From Antrihabitans stalagmiti (GTDB taxonomy: Bacteria; Actinomycetota; Actinomycetes; Mycobacteriales; Mycobacteriaceae), in the NCBI RefSeq assembly GCF_016482825.1, contig NZ_JAEMNV010000003.1, positions 842,736 to 906,735 on the forward strand: 64,000 nt of DNA, given 5' to 3'. The position numbers and the translations under genes were made by a program. Below are positions 15,898-24,778 of this stretch, in pieces. Position 1 is the first letter of the stretch. The number at the start of each line of letters is the position of its first letter. Under the pieces are notes generated by a model. The model saw nothing but the letters and a program-made list of their open reading frames with translations. It did no database searches and was not told the DNA's origin.

Positions 15898-16005
15898 ATG
15901 TCTGCCGGCCAGTCGACCGCTCTGCGGGTCACCTATGTGACCTCCGCATTGGGTTCACGGCTGCCGCTTGCGCGCGAACTGTGTTGTCGCTGTAGCTGTC
16001 GCTAG
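15898..16005 (+). CDS. Polycysteine leader peptide (35 aa), leaderless
   Basis: This 35-codon frame ends in LCCRCSCR followed by TAG, with four cysteines in the last seven residues. No ribosome-binding site precedes the ATG, and the promoter places the transcription start on it. In mycobacteria, leaderless short ORFs with terminal cysteine runs act as cysteine-responsive attenuators of downstream operons: ribosome stalling at Cys codons during cysteine shortage changes the RNA fold. Here the downstream gene on the same strand is the ROK regulator 157 nt away. The peptide itself is probably only a sensor. Its amino-acid context ([11 protein letters not shown]) makes a chance frame unlikely. 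Confidence 0.75.
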   Translation: MSAGQSTALRVTYVTSALGSRLPLARELCCRCSCR

Positions 16006-16162
16006 CGCGCCGCGCCATCACGTCGCCTTCGGGTGAACCCGTCTTTGCTCGACGAGTCGATCAGGTGCCGCTGCCAGCGTTGTTTCCACAAATCCAGCGC
16101 CAGATCCCTGTGATCGCAAAGACATTTCCCGCAGCCCGGGACTAGAACAAGGAATTACTTCT
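16006..16162 (+). promoter_or_regulatory. Putative attenuator between leader peptide and ROK gene
   Basis: The 157-nt space contains the short hairpin CGGG-TGAA-CCCG (16030-16041) followed by TCTTT, resembling a weak intrinsic terminator 25 nt after the leader stop. Further on, AAGGAA lies 8 nt before the ROK ATG. By analogy with amino-acid attenuators this region would switch folds with ribosome position. The alternative pairing was not worked out. Confidence 0.4.
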
Positions 16163-17440
16163 ATGTCGACTCCAACACTTGCGGCACCGGCACTTGCAAC
16201 ACCGTTAGAACTGTCGCGCGTCGTTTCCAATCGCGCACCCGCACGCGTTCAGATCGTCGCACCGGACCTGCGAATAGCCGACAATCCGGCCGCCGCAGTA
16301 CTCCGTTCGGCATCGACGCAAGGCCCCATATCTCGCGATACCGCGGCTCGCACAACAGGATTGAGCATCGCGACCGTGAATCGACAGGTCGCAGGTCTGC
16401 TTGGGGCCGGACTGCTGCGCGAACGTGCCGACCTGACGGCATCCGGTGCGATCGGTCGCCCACGGGTGCCGTTCGAGGTCAATCACGAGCCGTATCTGAC
16501 CGTCGGTATTCACGTCGGCGCGGTGGTCACCAGTGTCATTGCAAGCGACCTGCGCGGCCGCATTCTCGGCGGTGTCGAGATACCGACCCCGCGTGCGAAC
16601 CAGGACGTCGCGCTCGCCGCAATCGCCCGCAGCGCAAAGGCTTTCACCTCGCGGTGGCATCGTCGGCAACCACTGTGGGTCGGTGTCGCACTCGGTGGCC
16701 GGGTCGATTCGGCGACGGGGACCGCAGATCATCCTCGGCTCGGCTGGCGCGGAGCGCGTGTCGGCGCGATCGTCGGTGAGACACTCGGCCTTCCGGTGTC
16801 GGTCTCCGCGCACGTCGAGGCAATGGCGGCCTCGGAATTGCTGCTCGCGCCCCGCAGCCCGGACGACCGCGACCCGGTCGGCACCAGCCTGTACTTCTAT
16901 GCTCGCGAAACCGCAGGCGTCGCTTTGACCATCGACGGCAGGGTCCACACGCCCAACAACGGCCCCGGTTCGATCGTGCACCTTCCTACCGGCTCGGACG
17001 CGAAGTGCGAATGCGGCCAGAAAGGTTGCTTGGAGGCGACGGTCAGCGACCGCGCGCTCCTGCGTCGGGCGATCGCCGACGGCATCCTCGTCGGTGACTC
17101 CCGTCCGGCGATCGGCAGCCTGTACGACGCAGCTGCAGCGGGTTCGACTGCGGCGCACGAGCTTCTGGTCGAGCGCGCCCAGATTCTCGGGCGTACGGTC
17201 GCAATGCTGCGTGACCTGTTCAACCCCGATCGTGTGATTCTCGGCGGGCAGTCGTTCACCGAGTATCCGGCAGCAATTCCGCATGTCGCAGCAGCCTTTG
17301 CGCAGACGTCGACGTTGCTGCGCAAGGACATTCGGGTCAGTGGATTCGGCAACCGGGTGCAGGAGTTCGCGGCGAGCGTCACCTCGCTGAGTGCGCTGTA
17401 CGCGGATCCGCTGCCGTCGATGCGGCGTTCGCTCGGTTAG
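16163..17440 (+). CDS. ROK-family transcriptional regulator
   Basis: This 425-residue protein has an N-terminal winged helix at about residues 45-100 (GPISRDTAARTTGLSIATVN, then LLGAGLLRERAD). The ROK sugar-kinase-like domain follows, with the zinc motif CECGQKGC and a GHXX-like segment partly replaced. ATP-binding residues are weak (IHVGAVVTSVIASDL), so it is probably a regulator without kinase activity. Its position before mshA agrees with M. tuberculosis Rv0485. The unusual feature is its upstream polycysteine leader, which suggests that its synthesis responds to cysteine supply. It ends 9 nt from the convergent tocopherol-cyclase-like gene. Confidence 0.88.
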   Translation: MSTPTLAAPALATPLELSRVVSNRAPARVQIVAPDLRIADNPAAAVLRSASTQGPISRDTAARTTGLSIATVNRQVAGLLGAGLLRERADLTASGAIGRPRVPFEVNHEPYLTVGIHVGAVVTSVIASDLRGRILGGVEIPTPRANQDVALAAIARSAKAFTSRWHRRQPLWVGVALGGRVDSATGTADHPRLGWRGARVGAIVGETLGLPVSVSAHVEAMAASELLLAPRSPDDRDPVGTSLYFYARETAGVALTIDGRVHTPNNGPGSIVHLPTGSDAKCECGQKGCLEATVSDRALLRRAIADGILVGDSRPAIGSLYDAAAAGSTAAHELLVERAQILGRTVAMLRDLFNPDRVILGGQSFTEYPAAIPHVAAAFAQTSTLLRKDIRVSGFGNRVQEFAASVTSLSALYADPLPSMRRSLG

Positions 17441-17449
17441 GTCGGCCGG

Positions 17450-18478
17450 TTACGTCGGGGGCGCGGCGACGGTCTGAACATCGCCGCCGCGCCGCTCGAT
17501 TTCCGCCCTCGCGTGGTCGACACCGCCGAATTCCAATGCTGCGAGCTGCGATTCGCCGCGCCACACGATGTCGGCTCGGCGTCGGACGACAACATCGAGC
17601 CGAGCGCCGAGGTGTGCGATCGCCGCAGGCACGTTCTTTCGTTCCGCGGCGATCGGGACCGGCAGAACGAATGCGTCATCGATCGGCGACCGACCTTCGA
17701 TTTCGATGCCGGAGCGCGGATTTCGGCCGTGCAGCGACCACTTCTGATCGTCGACCTTGGCGCGCACGTGCGAGGTGCTCGGGCCACCGAAGCGCAGAAC
17801 GCTGCCGTCGGGTAGCCGTAGTGCGACCAGCGTCGTCTCGATGCGAAGTTTGCCTGTGTTGAAGATGCCTCCTGCGAACGCAAGGCAGGCACCCGAATCG
17901 TCGAAGCCCTGCGCTTGGCCACACCACCAGGTTTCAGGGAAACTGCCACCACCCCAACGCTTCTCGGCATAGACCTGGGCGCCGGTCAGGTCCCACTGCT
18001 CGGTGCCGATCGTCGCGGTCCCGGTCACCTTCGCGCCGAAGAGCCACGGATGCCAACGCTGGGCTACGGCAGGTATGGACTGGAAGAAGCTTGCGCCGCC
18101 GAATACCTTGTGCGGCCAGGTCACGGGTTCGGAAATCCGCACGTCGATCCGCGCATCGATACCGAGATCCACTGTGAGCCGGTCGGATCGGCCCTCGAAT
18201 GCGCTGCCTGCCCGCGCCCCGAGTCGCTTCGGATCCGCAACGCCCTGCGGGTGCACCGCCGTGCGCAGGAAGCCGTTCGGGTGCGCGGCGAGGACCAGCG
18301 TCGACCACGGTCCGTCTGGACCCTTGTTGACGCTGATCAGCGCCGTGAGAGTGCGCCCGGTCTCGGGTTGCGTGAACCGCCAGAGGTAGCCCTCCGACGG
18401 GACTCCGTGTGCGGGCAGCGGGTCGCCGAACGGTAGGTCGGCGCCGGTGGCTCTGAATCGATCGAGCAGGCTCGGCAT
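17450..18478 (-). CDS. Tocopherol-cyclase-like family protein
   Basis: This 342-residue protein contains YAEKRWGGGSFPETWWCGQA, the signature of the family that includes plant tocopherol cyclase VTE1, along with WPHKVFGGASFFQSIP and a lipocalin-like beta pattern (GGIFNTGKLRIETTLVALRL). Actinobacteria do not make tocopherol, so the ligand is unknown and the name marks only fold. The ATG at 18478 is chosen because TAACGT (18486-18491 on the minus strand) lies 7 nt upstream, as in leaderless genes; a GTG three codons earlier is possible. A strong hairpin at 18504-18549 separates it from the thioesterase gene. Confidence 0.75.
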   Translation of the reverse strand: MPSLLDRFRATGADLPFGDPLPAHGVPSEGYLWRFTQPETGRTLTALISVNKGPDGPWSTLVLAAHPNGFLRTAVHPQGVADPKRLGARAGSAFEGRSDRLTVDLGIDARIDVRISEPVTWPHKVFGGASFFQSIPAVAQRWHPWLFGAKVTGTATIGTEQWDLTGAQVYAEKRWGGGSFPETWWCGQAQGFDDSGACLAFAGGIFNTGKLRIETTLVALRLPDGSVLRFGGPSTSHVRAKVDDQKWSLHGRNPRSGIEIEGRSPIDDAFVLPVPIAAERKNVPAAIAHLGARLDVVVRRRADIVWRGESQLAALEFGGVDHARAEIERRGGDVQTVAAPPT

Positions 18479-18503
18479 GGGGGTCACGTTAGCGAGGCTG
18501 TCG

Positions 18504-18549
18504 ATCGTGAAGAGTCCGACCCCCTACAGGGGGCGCAACTCTTCACGAT
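18504..18549 (-). terminator. Intergenic hairpin after the thioesterase gene
   Basis: The outer arms ATCGTGAAGAGT (18504-18515) and ACTCTTCACGAT (18538-18549) pair perfectly over 12 bp. An inner stem CCCCCT-AC-AGGGGG (18520-18533) stacks inside. It begins 3 nt after the thioesterase stop and ends before the promoter of the next minus-strand gene. Confidence 0.75.
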
Positions 18550-18552
18550 TCG

Positions 18553-18951
18553 TCAGGACCGCGGCGTCAGGACTGCCTGCGACTGTGTGGTCTGCGCGAC
18601 GAGCTTGCCTGCCTCGTCACGAACCTCGGTCACGATCGCGATGGTCGAGCGACCTGCATGCAACGGCCGGGCTGTTGCAGTGACAGCGCCGCTGCGCACG
18701 CCCTTGGTGAAGACGGTGCTCGAGCTCGTCGTCGATGTGCTCGCGCCGGGCGGCAGGTTCAGGAACGCGCACACGGCTCCGATCGTGTCGGCAAGCGTCA
18801 TGATCGCGCCGCCGTGCATACCGCCGCCGGTTGTCGTGCGGTCCTCGTGCCAGACGAGGCGCCCGACCGCCTCTTCCGGCGTCGCGGAGATCAATTCGAC
18901 GCCGGCGCTCGCGGCGAAGGGAATGGATGCAATCACGTCTGCGGGGTTCAT
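18553..18951 (-). CDS. PaaI-family hotdog thioesterase
   Basis: This 132-residue protein has the hotdog core with GGGMHGGAIMTLADTIGAVC, in which the HGG turn and the following Asp form the catalytic region, and the strand pair TVFTKGVRSGAVTATARPLH. PaaI-type enzymes hydrolyse aryl- or acyl-CoA thioesters to relieve CoA trapping. The start ATG is followed by NPADVIASIPFAASAGVELI. It is transcribed divergently from the SDR gene at 19021 with a 69-nt gap. No pathway partner is adjacent. Confidence 0.85.
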   Translation of the reverse strand: MNPADVIASIPFAASAGVELISATPEEAVGRLVWHEDRTTTGGGMHGGAIMTLADTIGAVCAFLNLPPGASTSTTSSSTVFTKGVRSGAVTATARPLHAGRSTIAIVTEVRDEAGKLVAQTTQSQAVLTPRS

Positions 18952-19020
18952 GACCTCGGATCATAGGGAAGGAAGTGAACCAGGGTTCGCATTCGGTTCA
19001 ATCGCTGATACGGTTCGAAA

Positions 19021-19878
19021 ATGGCATCGAAGTCTGAGAATCTGAACGGTCGAATCGTCGCGATCACCGGTGGCGCGCGTGGTATCGGCAAGGCGACGGC
19101 GAAGGCTCTCGTCGACGCGGGCGCTCGAGTTGCGATCGGCGATCTCGACAGCGACCTGGCCGCGCAGACTGCCTCGGAGATCGGCGGCGGCACCATCGGA
19201 CTGCCGCTCGACGTCACCGATCGCGACTCCTTCGAAGGCTTCGTCGCAGCTGCGGAGGCAGCGCTCGGCGCACTCGACGTCTTGATCAACAACGCGGGCA
19301 TCATGCCTGTCGGCCGCTTCGTCGAGGAGGACGACGCCACCGCTCGCCGCCTCGTCGACATCAACATCCACGGCGTGCTGTACGGCATGAAGATCGTGCT
19401 GCCGCGCTTCGTCGAACGGGGTAGCGGCCACCTGATCAACATTGCGTCCGCCGCGGGCAAGGCCGGCTTCCCCGGAGTCGCAACCTATTCCGGAACCAAG
19501 CACTTCGTCGTCGGTGTGAGTGAAGCGGCTCGCCTCGAATTGCGCGGCACGGGCGTGGAGGTGTCGTGTGTGATGCCGAACATCGTCAACACCGATCTCG
19601 GCTCCGGCATCGGCCACGCCCGATTCATCCCGAAGAGCGAGCCGGAAGACGTTGCCGCCGAGATCGTCTCGGCCGTGCGCAAACCGCATTTCGATGTGTA
19701 CGTACCGCCGCTGATCGGACCGATCAACAAGATCGTCGGCGTCCTGCCGCGTGCGGGCCGCGAAGGGATCGCCAGGCTGCTCAAGGCGGACACCGTCATC
19801 CTCGACGTGGACTGGGATCAGCGGAAGACCTACGAGGATCGCGCATCCAAGTCCGATCCGCTGCACGAAGAGCACTAG
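19021..19878 (+). CDS. SDR-family oxidoreductase
   Basis: This 285-residue enzyme has TGGARGIGKA for NAD(P) binding, GDLDSD after beta2 (acidic, favouring NAD), LINNAGIMP, the catalytic IASAAGKAGFPGVATYSGTK with Ser, Tyr and Lys, and a C-terminal extension of about 40 residues ending in EDRASKSDPLHEEH. Such mycobacterial-type SDRs act on steroid, lipid or alcohol substrates that cannot be named here. A 3-nt gap to the hydrolase gene suggests that the two are co-transcribed. Confidence 0.9.
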   Translation: MASKSENLNGRIVAITGGARGIGKATAKALVDAGARVAIGDLDSDLAAQTASEIGGGTIGLPLDVTDRDSFEGFVAAAEAALGALDVLINNAGIMPVGRFVEEDDATARRLVDINIHGVLYGMKIVLPRFVERGSGHLINIASAAGKAGFPGVATYSGTKHFVVGVSEAARLELRGTGVEVSCVMPNIVNTDLGSGIGHARFIPKSEPEDVAAEIVSAVRKPHFDVYVPPLIGPINKIVGVLPRAGREGIARLLKADTVILDVDWDQRKTYEDRASKSDPLHEEH

Positions 19879-19881
19879 TCC

Positions 19882-20718
19882 GTGCCGATTCGCGAGGCCA
19901 CCTCCGACGATGGCACCACCATCGTCTACCGCGTCAGCGGACCGGAAGCGGCAAGGCCGTTGGTGTTGCTGCACGGTTGGGCGGCATCGCTGCGCTGCTG
20001 GGGTGACGAGGTGCTCGATAGCTTGTCGAAGGAGTACCGCGTCGTCGCGCTCGACCTACGTGGGCACGGCTATTCCGGCGCACCGGAATCGGGCTACGAC
20101 AATCCGAAGAATTGGGCCGCCGACGTGGCAGCGGTCCTCGCTGCGGAACGGATCACTGCCGGAGCCGTTCTACTCGGCTGGTCCTACGGCGGCCTCGTGC
20201 TGTGCGACTACCTCGCGGTCGACGGCACGTCTGCGGTGGCGGGCATCGTCTTCGTCGGCGGCATCACGGGGATCGGGCGCGGTCAGGGCGGCGGTCGGGT
20301 CGGGCCGGCGATGCGAGAAGCGATCCCCGGCGTCTACTCCGAGAAACCGGGAGTCGCGCTGCGCGCGTTCGGCGCGTTCGGCGACGCGAACACCGGTGCC
20401 CGCGACAACGTGGGAGCGGTCGCGCAGAACCTGTTCGGCATCAGTCTCAGCACCCCGCCGCGGGTCCGCGAAGCTTTGTTCGCCAGGGAGGCCGGCCACG
20501 ACGACCTGCTGCGTGACCTCGACGTTCCGGCGTTGATCGTGCACGGATCGGCCGATCCCGTCGTCGAGGTATCGGTTGCGCAGCACGGCGCGCAATTGCT
20601 GCGCGACGTTCGTGTGTCGATCTGGGAGGGTACGAAACACGCACCGTTCGTCGAAGACCCGGCGCGGTTCGTAGCCGAGATCACAACCTTCGTGGCGGGA
20701 CTCGACCGGTCGCCGTGA
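19882..20718 (+). CDS. Alpha/beta-fold hydrolase
   Basis: This 278-residue protein shows [13 protein letters not shown] (oxyanion region), [10 protein letters not shown], the nucleophile elbow GWSYGG, and a C-terminal [12 protein letters not shown] with the acid and KHAPFVEDP with the His, so the triad is complete. It is an esterase, lipase or C-C hydrolase of unassigned substrate. The GTG start follows the SDR stop by 3 nt. A cap insertion (about residues 125-205) separates the nucleophile from the acid. Confidence 0.88.
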   Translation: MPIREATSDDGTTIVYRVSGPEAARPLVLLHGWAASLRCWGDEVLDSLSKEYRVVALDLRGHGYSGAPESGYDNPKNWAADVAAVLAAERITAGAVLLGWSYGGLVLCDYLAVDGTSAVAGIVFVGGITGIGRGQGGGRVGPAMREAIPGVYSEKPGVALRAFGAFGDANTGARDNVGAVAQNLFGISLSTPPRVREALFAREAGHDDLLRDLDVPALIVHGSADPVVEVSVAQHGAQLLRDVRVSIWEGTKHAPFVEDPARFVAEITTFVAGLDRSP

Positions 20719-20725
20719 GGCCACA

Positions 20726-22093
20726 GTGCAGTATGGAGGTGTGAGTTCCTTGCGAAGCAGCCGCCTGAAGCGGGTGGCGGTCCTCTCGGTTCACACCTCG
20801 CCGCTCGCTCAACCTGGAACCGGCGACGCCGGTGGGATGAACGTCTACGTACTGCAGACCGCTCTTCAGATGGCCCGTCGCGGTGTCGAAGTGGAGATCT
20901 TCACAAGAGCGACCTCCTCGGCCGACCCAACGGTCGTCGAAGCTGCGCCGGGGATACTCGTCCGCAACGTCGTCGCAGGCCCGTTCGAGGGCCTCGACAA
21001 AAGCGATCTACCGACGCAGTTGTGTGCATTCGCGGCAGGCGTCCTGCGGGAAGAGGCTCGGCACGAGCCCGGCTACTACGACCTCGTGCATTCGCACTAC
21101 TGGCTTTCCGGTCAGGTCGGCTGGCTGGCGCGTGATCGCTGGGGTGTTCCGCTCGTCCACACCGCTCACACGCTCGCCGCGGTGAAAAACGCTGCCCTCG
21201 CCGAGGGTGATACGCCCGAACCCGCGGCCCGCGAAATCGGCGAGCGTCAAGTGGTCGCAGAAGCCGACCGTCTCATCGCGAACACCTCCGAAGAAGCCAA
21301 GCAACTCATCGAAACCTACGGGGCATCCCCGGAGAAGACCGACGTGGTAGCTCCCGGTGCCGACCTCGCGAAGTATCGACCAGGCGATCGCGGCGCGGCG
21401 CGTCGCGAACTCGGGCTGCGCGACGACGAGCACATCGTGACCTTCGTCGGGCGCATCCAGCCGCTCAAGGCCCCCGACGTTCTCGTGCGAGCCGCTGCAG
21501 ATTTGCTGGCACGCGATGCGACCATGCCGCTTCGGGTCCTCATCGTCGGCGGACCGTCGGGAACGGGTCTGGCGCGGCCCGATTCGCTGATCGATCTCGC
21601 CCGCGGACTCGGCATCAGCGAGCACGTGACCTTCCTCCCACCGCAACCGCCGGATCGGCTCGTGGAGGTGTACCGCGCGTCGGATATCGTTGCGGTCCCG
21701 AGCTATTCGGAGTCCTTCGGGTTGGTTGCCATCGAAGCTCAGGCCTGCGGTACCCCCGTCGTCGCCGCTGACGTCGGTGGCCTCGGTACCGCGGTCCGCA
21801 ATCGAGAAACGGGCATTCTGGTTCAGGGGCATCGAACCGAAGACTGGTCGTCGGCGATTCGCTGGATGCTTGCCGATCAGCACGAGCTGGTCCGGATGGG
21901 GGAGAACGCACAGCGGCACGCGGCCAACTTCTCCTGGGAGCGGACTGCAACCGGTTTGCTGGCGAGCTACGAGAAAGCGCAGGAAACGTACGCGGGGGCT
22001 CTTGGCCGGATCGACACTCAAACCACAACGAAGGTGGACGCCATGCACCGGTTACGCGAATTGATCAGACTTCGACGCGGTGTCCGCGCGTGA
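20726..22093 (+). CDS. mshA: D-inositol-3-phosphate glycosyltransferase MshA
   Basis: This 455-residue GT-4 enzyme transfers GlcNAc from UDP-GlcNAc to 1L-myo-inositol-1-phosphate, the first step of mycothiol synthesis. [20 protein letters not shown] near the N-terminus is diagnostic; further motifs are [34 protein letters not shown] and the E-x7-E region [20 protein letters not shown]. The GTG at 20726 has GAGG 6 nt upstream; a GTG at 20741 directly behind GGAGG is less likely. It overlaps the YbjN gene by 4 nt. Mycothiol is the actinobacterial thiol buffer, so this is a housekeeping redox gene. Confidence 0.95.
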   Translation: MQYGGVSSLRSSRLKRVAVLSVHTSPLAQPGTGDAGGMNVYVLQTALQMARRGVEVEIFTRATSSADPTVVEAAPGILVRNVVAGPFEGLDKSDLPTQLCAFAAGVLREEARHEPGYYDLVHSHYWLSGQVGWLARDRWGVPLVHTAHTLAAVKNAALAEGDTPEPAAREIGERQVVAEADRLIANTSEEAKQLIETYGASPEKTDVVAPGADLAKYRPGDRGAARRELGLRDDEHIVTFVGRIQPLKAPDVLVRAAADLLARDATMPLRVLIVGGPSGTGLARPDSLIDLARGLGISEHVTFLPPQPPDRLVEVYRASDIVAVPSYSESFGLVAIEAQACGTPVVAADVGGLGTAVRNRETGILVQGHRTEDWSSAIRWMLADQHELVRMGENAQRHAANFSWERTATGLLASYEKAQETYAGALGRIDTQTTTKVDAMHRLRELIRLRRGVRA

Positions 22094-22611
22094 GCGCCGC
22101 CGAACTGGCCGACGTCATCGAGGGTGCGCTGCGTGACCGCGAGTTGGAATACACACGCAAGGGCGTCGACAACTTCGTCGTCGAGCTGCCCGGCGAACGC
22201 AAACTGAAGACGACGTGCTTGCTGACACTCGGCAAGCACGGCGTCCGGATCGAGGCGTTCGTCTGTCGGCATCCGGACGAGAACGATGCCGGTGTCCACA
22301 AATTTCTGCTCCGGCGAAACCGGCGACTCTACGGAGTGCACTACACGATCGACCGCGTCGGCGACATCTATCTCGTCGGCAGACTGTCGGCGCACGCGGT
22401 CACGCCCGAGGAGTTGGACCGCGTACTCGGCCAGGTGCTCGAGGCAGCAGACGGCGACTTCAACACTCTGCTGGAGCTCGGATTCGCGGAATCCATTCGC
22501 CGCGAATGGGATTGGCGTACCGCGCGCGGTGAGTCGCTGGCAAACCTGAAGGCATTCGAGCATCTGGTGCACGGTGCGCAGGACGGGCGCGGCACCGACG
22601 TGCCAGGATGA
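22090..22611 (+). CDS. YbjN-domain protein
   Basis: This 173-residue protein has the YbjN pattern: an N-terminal helix, then [53 protein letters not shown] and a C-terminal helix. YbjN folds resemble type III secretion chaperones and bind partner proteins. The exact role is unknown. Its place between mshA and gpmA matches Rv0487. The GTG start overlaps the mshA stop (GTGA), so the two are translationally coupled. Confidence 0.85.
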   Translation: MSAAELADVIEGALRDRELEYTRKGVDNFVVELPGERKLKTTCLLTLGKHGVRIEAFVCRHPDENDAGVHKFLLRRNRRLYGVHYTIDRVGDIYLVGRLSAHAVTPEELDRVLGQVLEAADGDFNTLLELGFAESIRREWDWRTARGESLANLKAFEHLVHGAQDGRGTDVPG

Positions 22612-22615
22612 TCGC

Positions 22616-23380
22616 ATGACTGACGAAAGCCCCCGCAGCTCCGTTGGAACGCTTGTGCTCCTGCGCCACGGCGAGAGCGAATGGAACGCCTCGAACCAGT
22701 TCACCGGCTGGGTGGACGTGAACCTGACCGAAAAGGGAATTGCCGAGGGTAAGCGCGCAGGCAGCCTGATGCGGGAGCAGAACGTGCTTCCCGACGTCGT
22801 CTATACGTCGCTGCTGCGGCGTGCGATCAGCACCGCGAACATCGCACTCGACGTTGCGGACAGGCATTGGATTCCGGTGATTCGGGACTGGCGGCTCAAC
22901 GAACGCCACTACGGCAAACTGCAGGGCCTCAACAAGGCACAGATCCGCGACGAATTCGGCGACGAGCAGTTCATGGCATGGCGTCGCAGCTACGACACCC
23001 CGCCGCCCCCGATCGAGGCCGGCACGGAATTCAGCCAGGACGGCGATCCGCGGTACGACGGCATCGACGTTCCACAGACCGAATGTCTCAAAGACGTCGT
23101 CGTGCGGATGATCCCGTACTGGGAGGAGACCATCTCCCAGGATCTGCTCGCAGGCAAGACCGTGCTCGTCGCGGCGCACGGCAATTCGTTGCGCGCTCTG
23201 GTCAAGCACCTCGACGGAATTTCCGACGACGACATCGCGGGCCTGAACATTCCTACGGGCATCCCGCTGCGTTACGACCTGGACGAAAACCTCAGTCCGC
23301 TCAATCCCGGCGGGACCTACCTCGATCCCGATGCGGCGGCTGCAGGCGCGGCGGCGGTTGCCAATCAGGGCGCAAAATAG
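22616..23380 (+). CDS. gpmA: 2,3-bisphosphoglycerate-dependent phosphoglycerate mutase
   Basis: This 254-residue enzyme interconverts 3- and 2-phosphoglycerate in glycolysis and gluconeogenesis. It has the phosphohistidine motif [10 protein letters not shown], the [12 protein letters not shown] segment, [16 protein letters not shown], and the second catalytic His in [17 protein letters not shown]. The full dPGM length and the LNERHYG insertion separate it from shorter broad-specificity phosphatases. The ATG at 22616 lies 4 nt after the YbjN stop. The 150 nt after its stop lead into senX3 and contain no gene. Confidence 0.95.
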   Translation: MTDESPRSSVGTLVLLRHGESEWNASNQFTGWVDVNLTEKGIAEGKRAGSLMREQNVLPDVVYTSLLRRAISTANIALDVADRHWIPVIRDWRLNERHYGKLQGLNKAQIRDEFGDEQFMAWRRSYDTPPPPIEAGTEFSQDGDPRYDGIDVPQTECLKDVVVRMIPYWEETISQDLLAGKTVLVAAHGNSLRALVKHLDGISDDDIAGLNIPTGIPLRYDLDENLSPLNPGGTYLDPDAAAAGAAAVANQGAK

Positions 23381-23530
23381 ACCCCGAGTAGGTATCGGAC
23401 CGCAAGTGAATGTTCGACCCGGCCAACTCTGGGTTAACGCCGGGCGAACATCACTCTTCTGCCGTGTGACCTGCGCCAAAAAGGCTGCACCCTGCGTTGG
23501 TGAGGGTTACATCGAACGTACGATTGCCGC

Positions 23531-24778
23531 GTGAGTGTTGTTCAGGCGGTGCTGCTGGCTCTCGTGGCAGGCTTCGCCGGTTTGATTGCAGGTGGCCTGA
23601 TTGTTCCCTATGTGAACACCAGGACCACTCAGCGTCGCCAAGCGCAATCCGGGCTCACGATGTCTCAGGTACTCGATCTGATCGTTCTCGCCTCCGAGAG
23701 TGGCATCGCGGTCGTGGACAAACACCGCGACGTCATCCTGTTCAATCCCCGTGCCGAGGAACTCGGCGTCGTGCGTAACCGCCTGATCGACGAACGCGCC
23801 TGGGTGGCCGCCAAGCGGGTCCTCGCCACCGGTGCCGAAGCCGAAGCCGACCTGAGCGCGAAGAGTCCCAACAGCAGCCGTGAACGGATCGCCGTCCGAT
23901 GTGTTGCCAGATTGCTAAGTCGTGAAGACACCAGCTTCGTCGTCCTGTTCGCCGACGACGATTCCGAGCAGGTCCGGATGGAAGCGACCCGTCGCGACTT
24001 CGTGGCAAACGTGAGCCACGAACTCAAGACGCCGGTGGGAGCGCTCAGCCTGCTCGCCGAGGCGCTGCTCGAATCCGCCGACGACCCCGAATCGGTAGCC
24101 CACTTCGGCCGCCGCGTGCTCGCCGAATCTTCCAGGCTCGGCAACATGGTGAACGAACTGATCGCGCTGTCGCGCCTGCAGGGCGCGGAAAAGCTGCCCG
24201 ATCTCGACGTCGTCGACGTCGACGAGGTGGTAGCCGAGGCAGTCGACCGCTCCAGAACCACAGCCGAGGCAGCCGACATCACCGTCAGAACCGACCACCC
24301 GAGTGGTCTGGAAGTTCTCGGCGACAAGACCTTGCTCGTGACCGCACTCTCCAACCTCGTCGAAAACGCGCTCGCGTATTCGCCGAAGGGTTCGCAGGTC
24401 TCGGTCAGCCGCTCCATCCGAGGCGGGAAAGTTGCGATGGCCGTCACCGACCGCGGTATCGGGATCGCGAAGGAAGACCAGGAGCGGGTGTTCGAGCGCT
24501 TCTTCCGCGTCGACAAGGCGCGGTCGCGCGCGACAGGTGGAACCGGCCTCGGCCTCGCGATCGCCAAACACGTTGCCGCCAACCACAACGGCGAAATCAC
24601 GTTGTGGAGCAAAGTCGGAACAGGCTCGACGTTCACCCTGCGCATCCCTGCCTATCTGGAAGCCGATCCCGACGACGACATCGGCTCGTCCAGATCCAAC
24701 GACCGACGAGACACCGCCGCGCATCGAGAAGTACTGCCGCGCGGCGCGACAACAACAAATGTGGAGGCCAACCGATGA
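23531..24778 (+). CDS. senX3: Sensor histidine kinase SenX3
   Basis: This 415-residue kinase has one clear N-terminal membrane helix pair (residues 3-28), a PAS-like domain (about 45-140, GIAVVDKHRDVILFNPRAEE), a HisKA domain with ANVSHELKTPVGALSLL and phospho-acceptor His163, and a HATPase domain with NLVENALAYSP, DRGIGIAKEDQERVFERFFR and GTGLGLAI. With RegX3 it senses phosphate limitation, together with the Pst system and PhoU in mycobacteria. GTG start. The upstream 150-nt region carries the inverted pair GTTCG and CGAAC, possibly part of an autoregulatory site. Position after gpmA matches Rv0490. Confidence 0.95.
   Translation: MSVVQAVLLALVAGFAGLIAGGLIVPYVNTRTTQRRQAQSGLTMSQVLDLIVLASESGIAVVDKHRDVILFNPRAEELGVVRNRLIDERAWVAAKRVLATGAEAEADLSAKSPNSSRERIAVRCVARLLSREDTSFVVLFADDDSEQVRMEATRRDFVANVSHELKTPVGALSLLAEALLESADDPESVAHFGRRVLAESSRLGNMVNELIALSRLQGAEKLPDLDVVDVDEVVAEAVDRSRTTAEAADITVRTDHPSGLEVLGDKTLLVTALSNLVENALAYSPKGSQVSVSRSIRGGKVAMAVTDRGIGIAKEDQERVFERFFRVDKARSRATGGTGLGLAIAKHVAANHNGEITLWSKVGTGSTFTLRIPAYLEADPDDDIGSSRSNDRRDTAAHREVLPRGATTTNVEANR

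Noticed and set aside
23404..23450. RegX3 binding boxes upstream of senX3
   Set aside because: The GTTCG and CGAAC elements are too far apart and do not match a GTTCACC-type direct repeat well enough to call a site.
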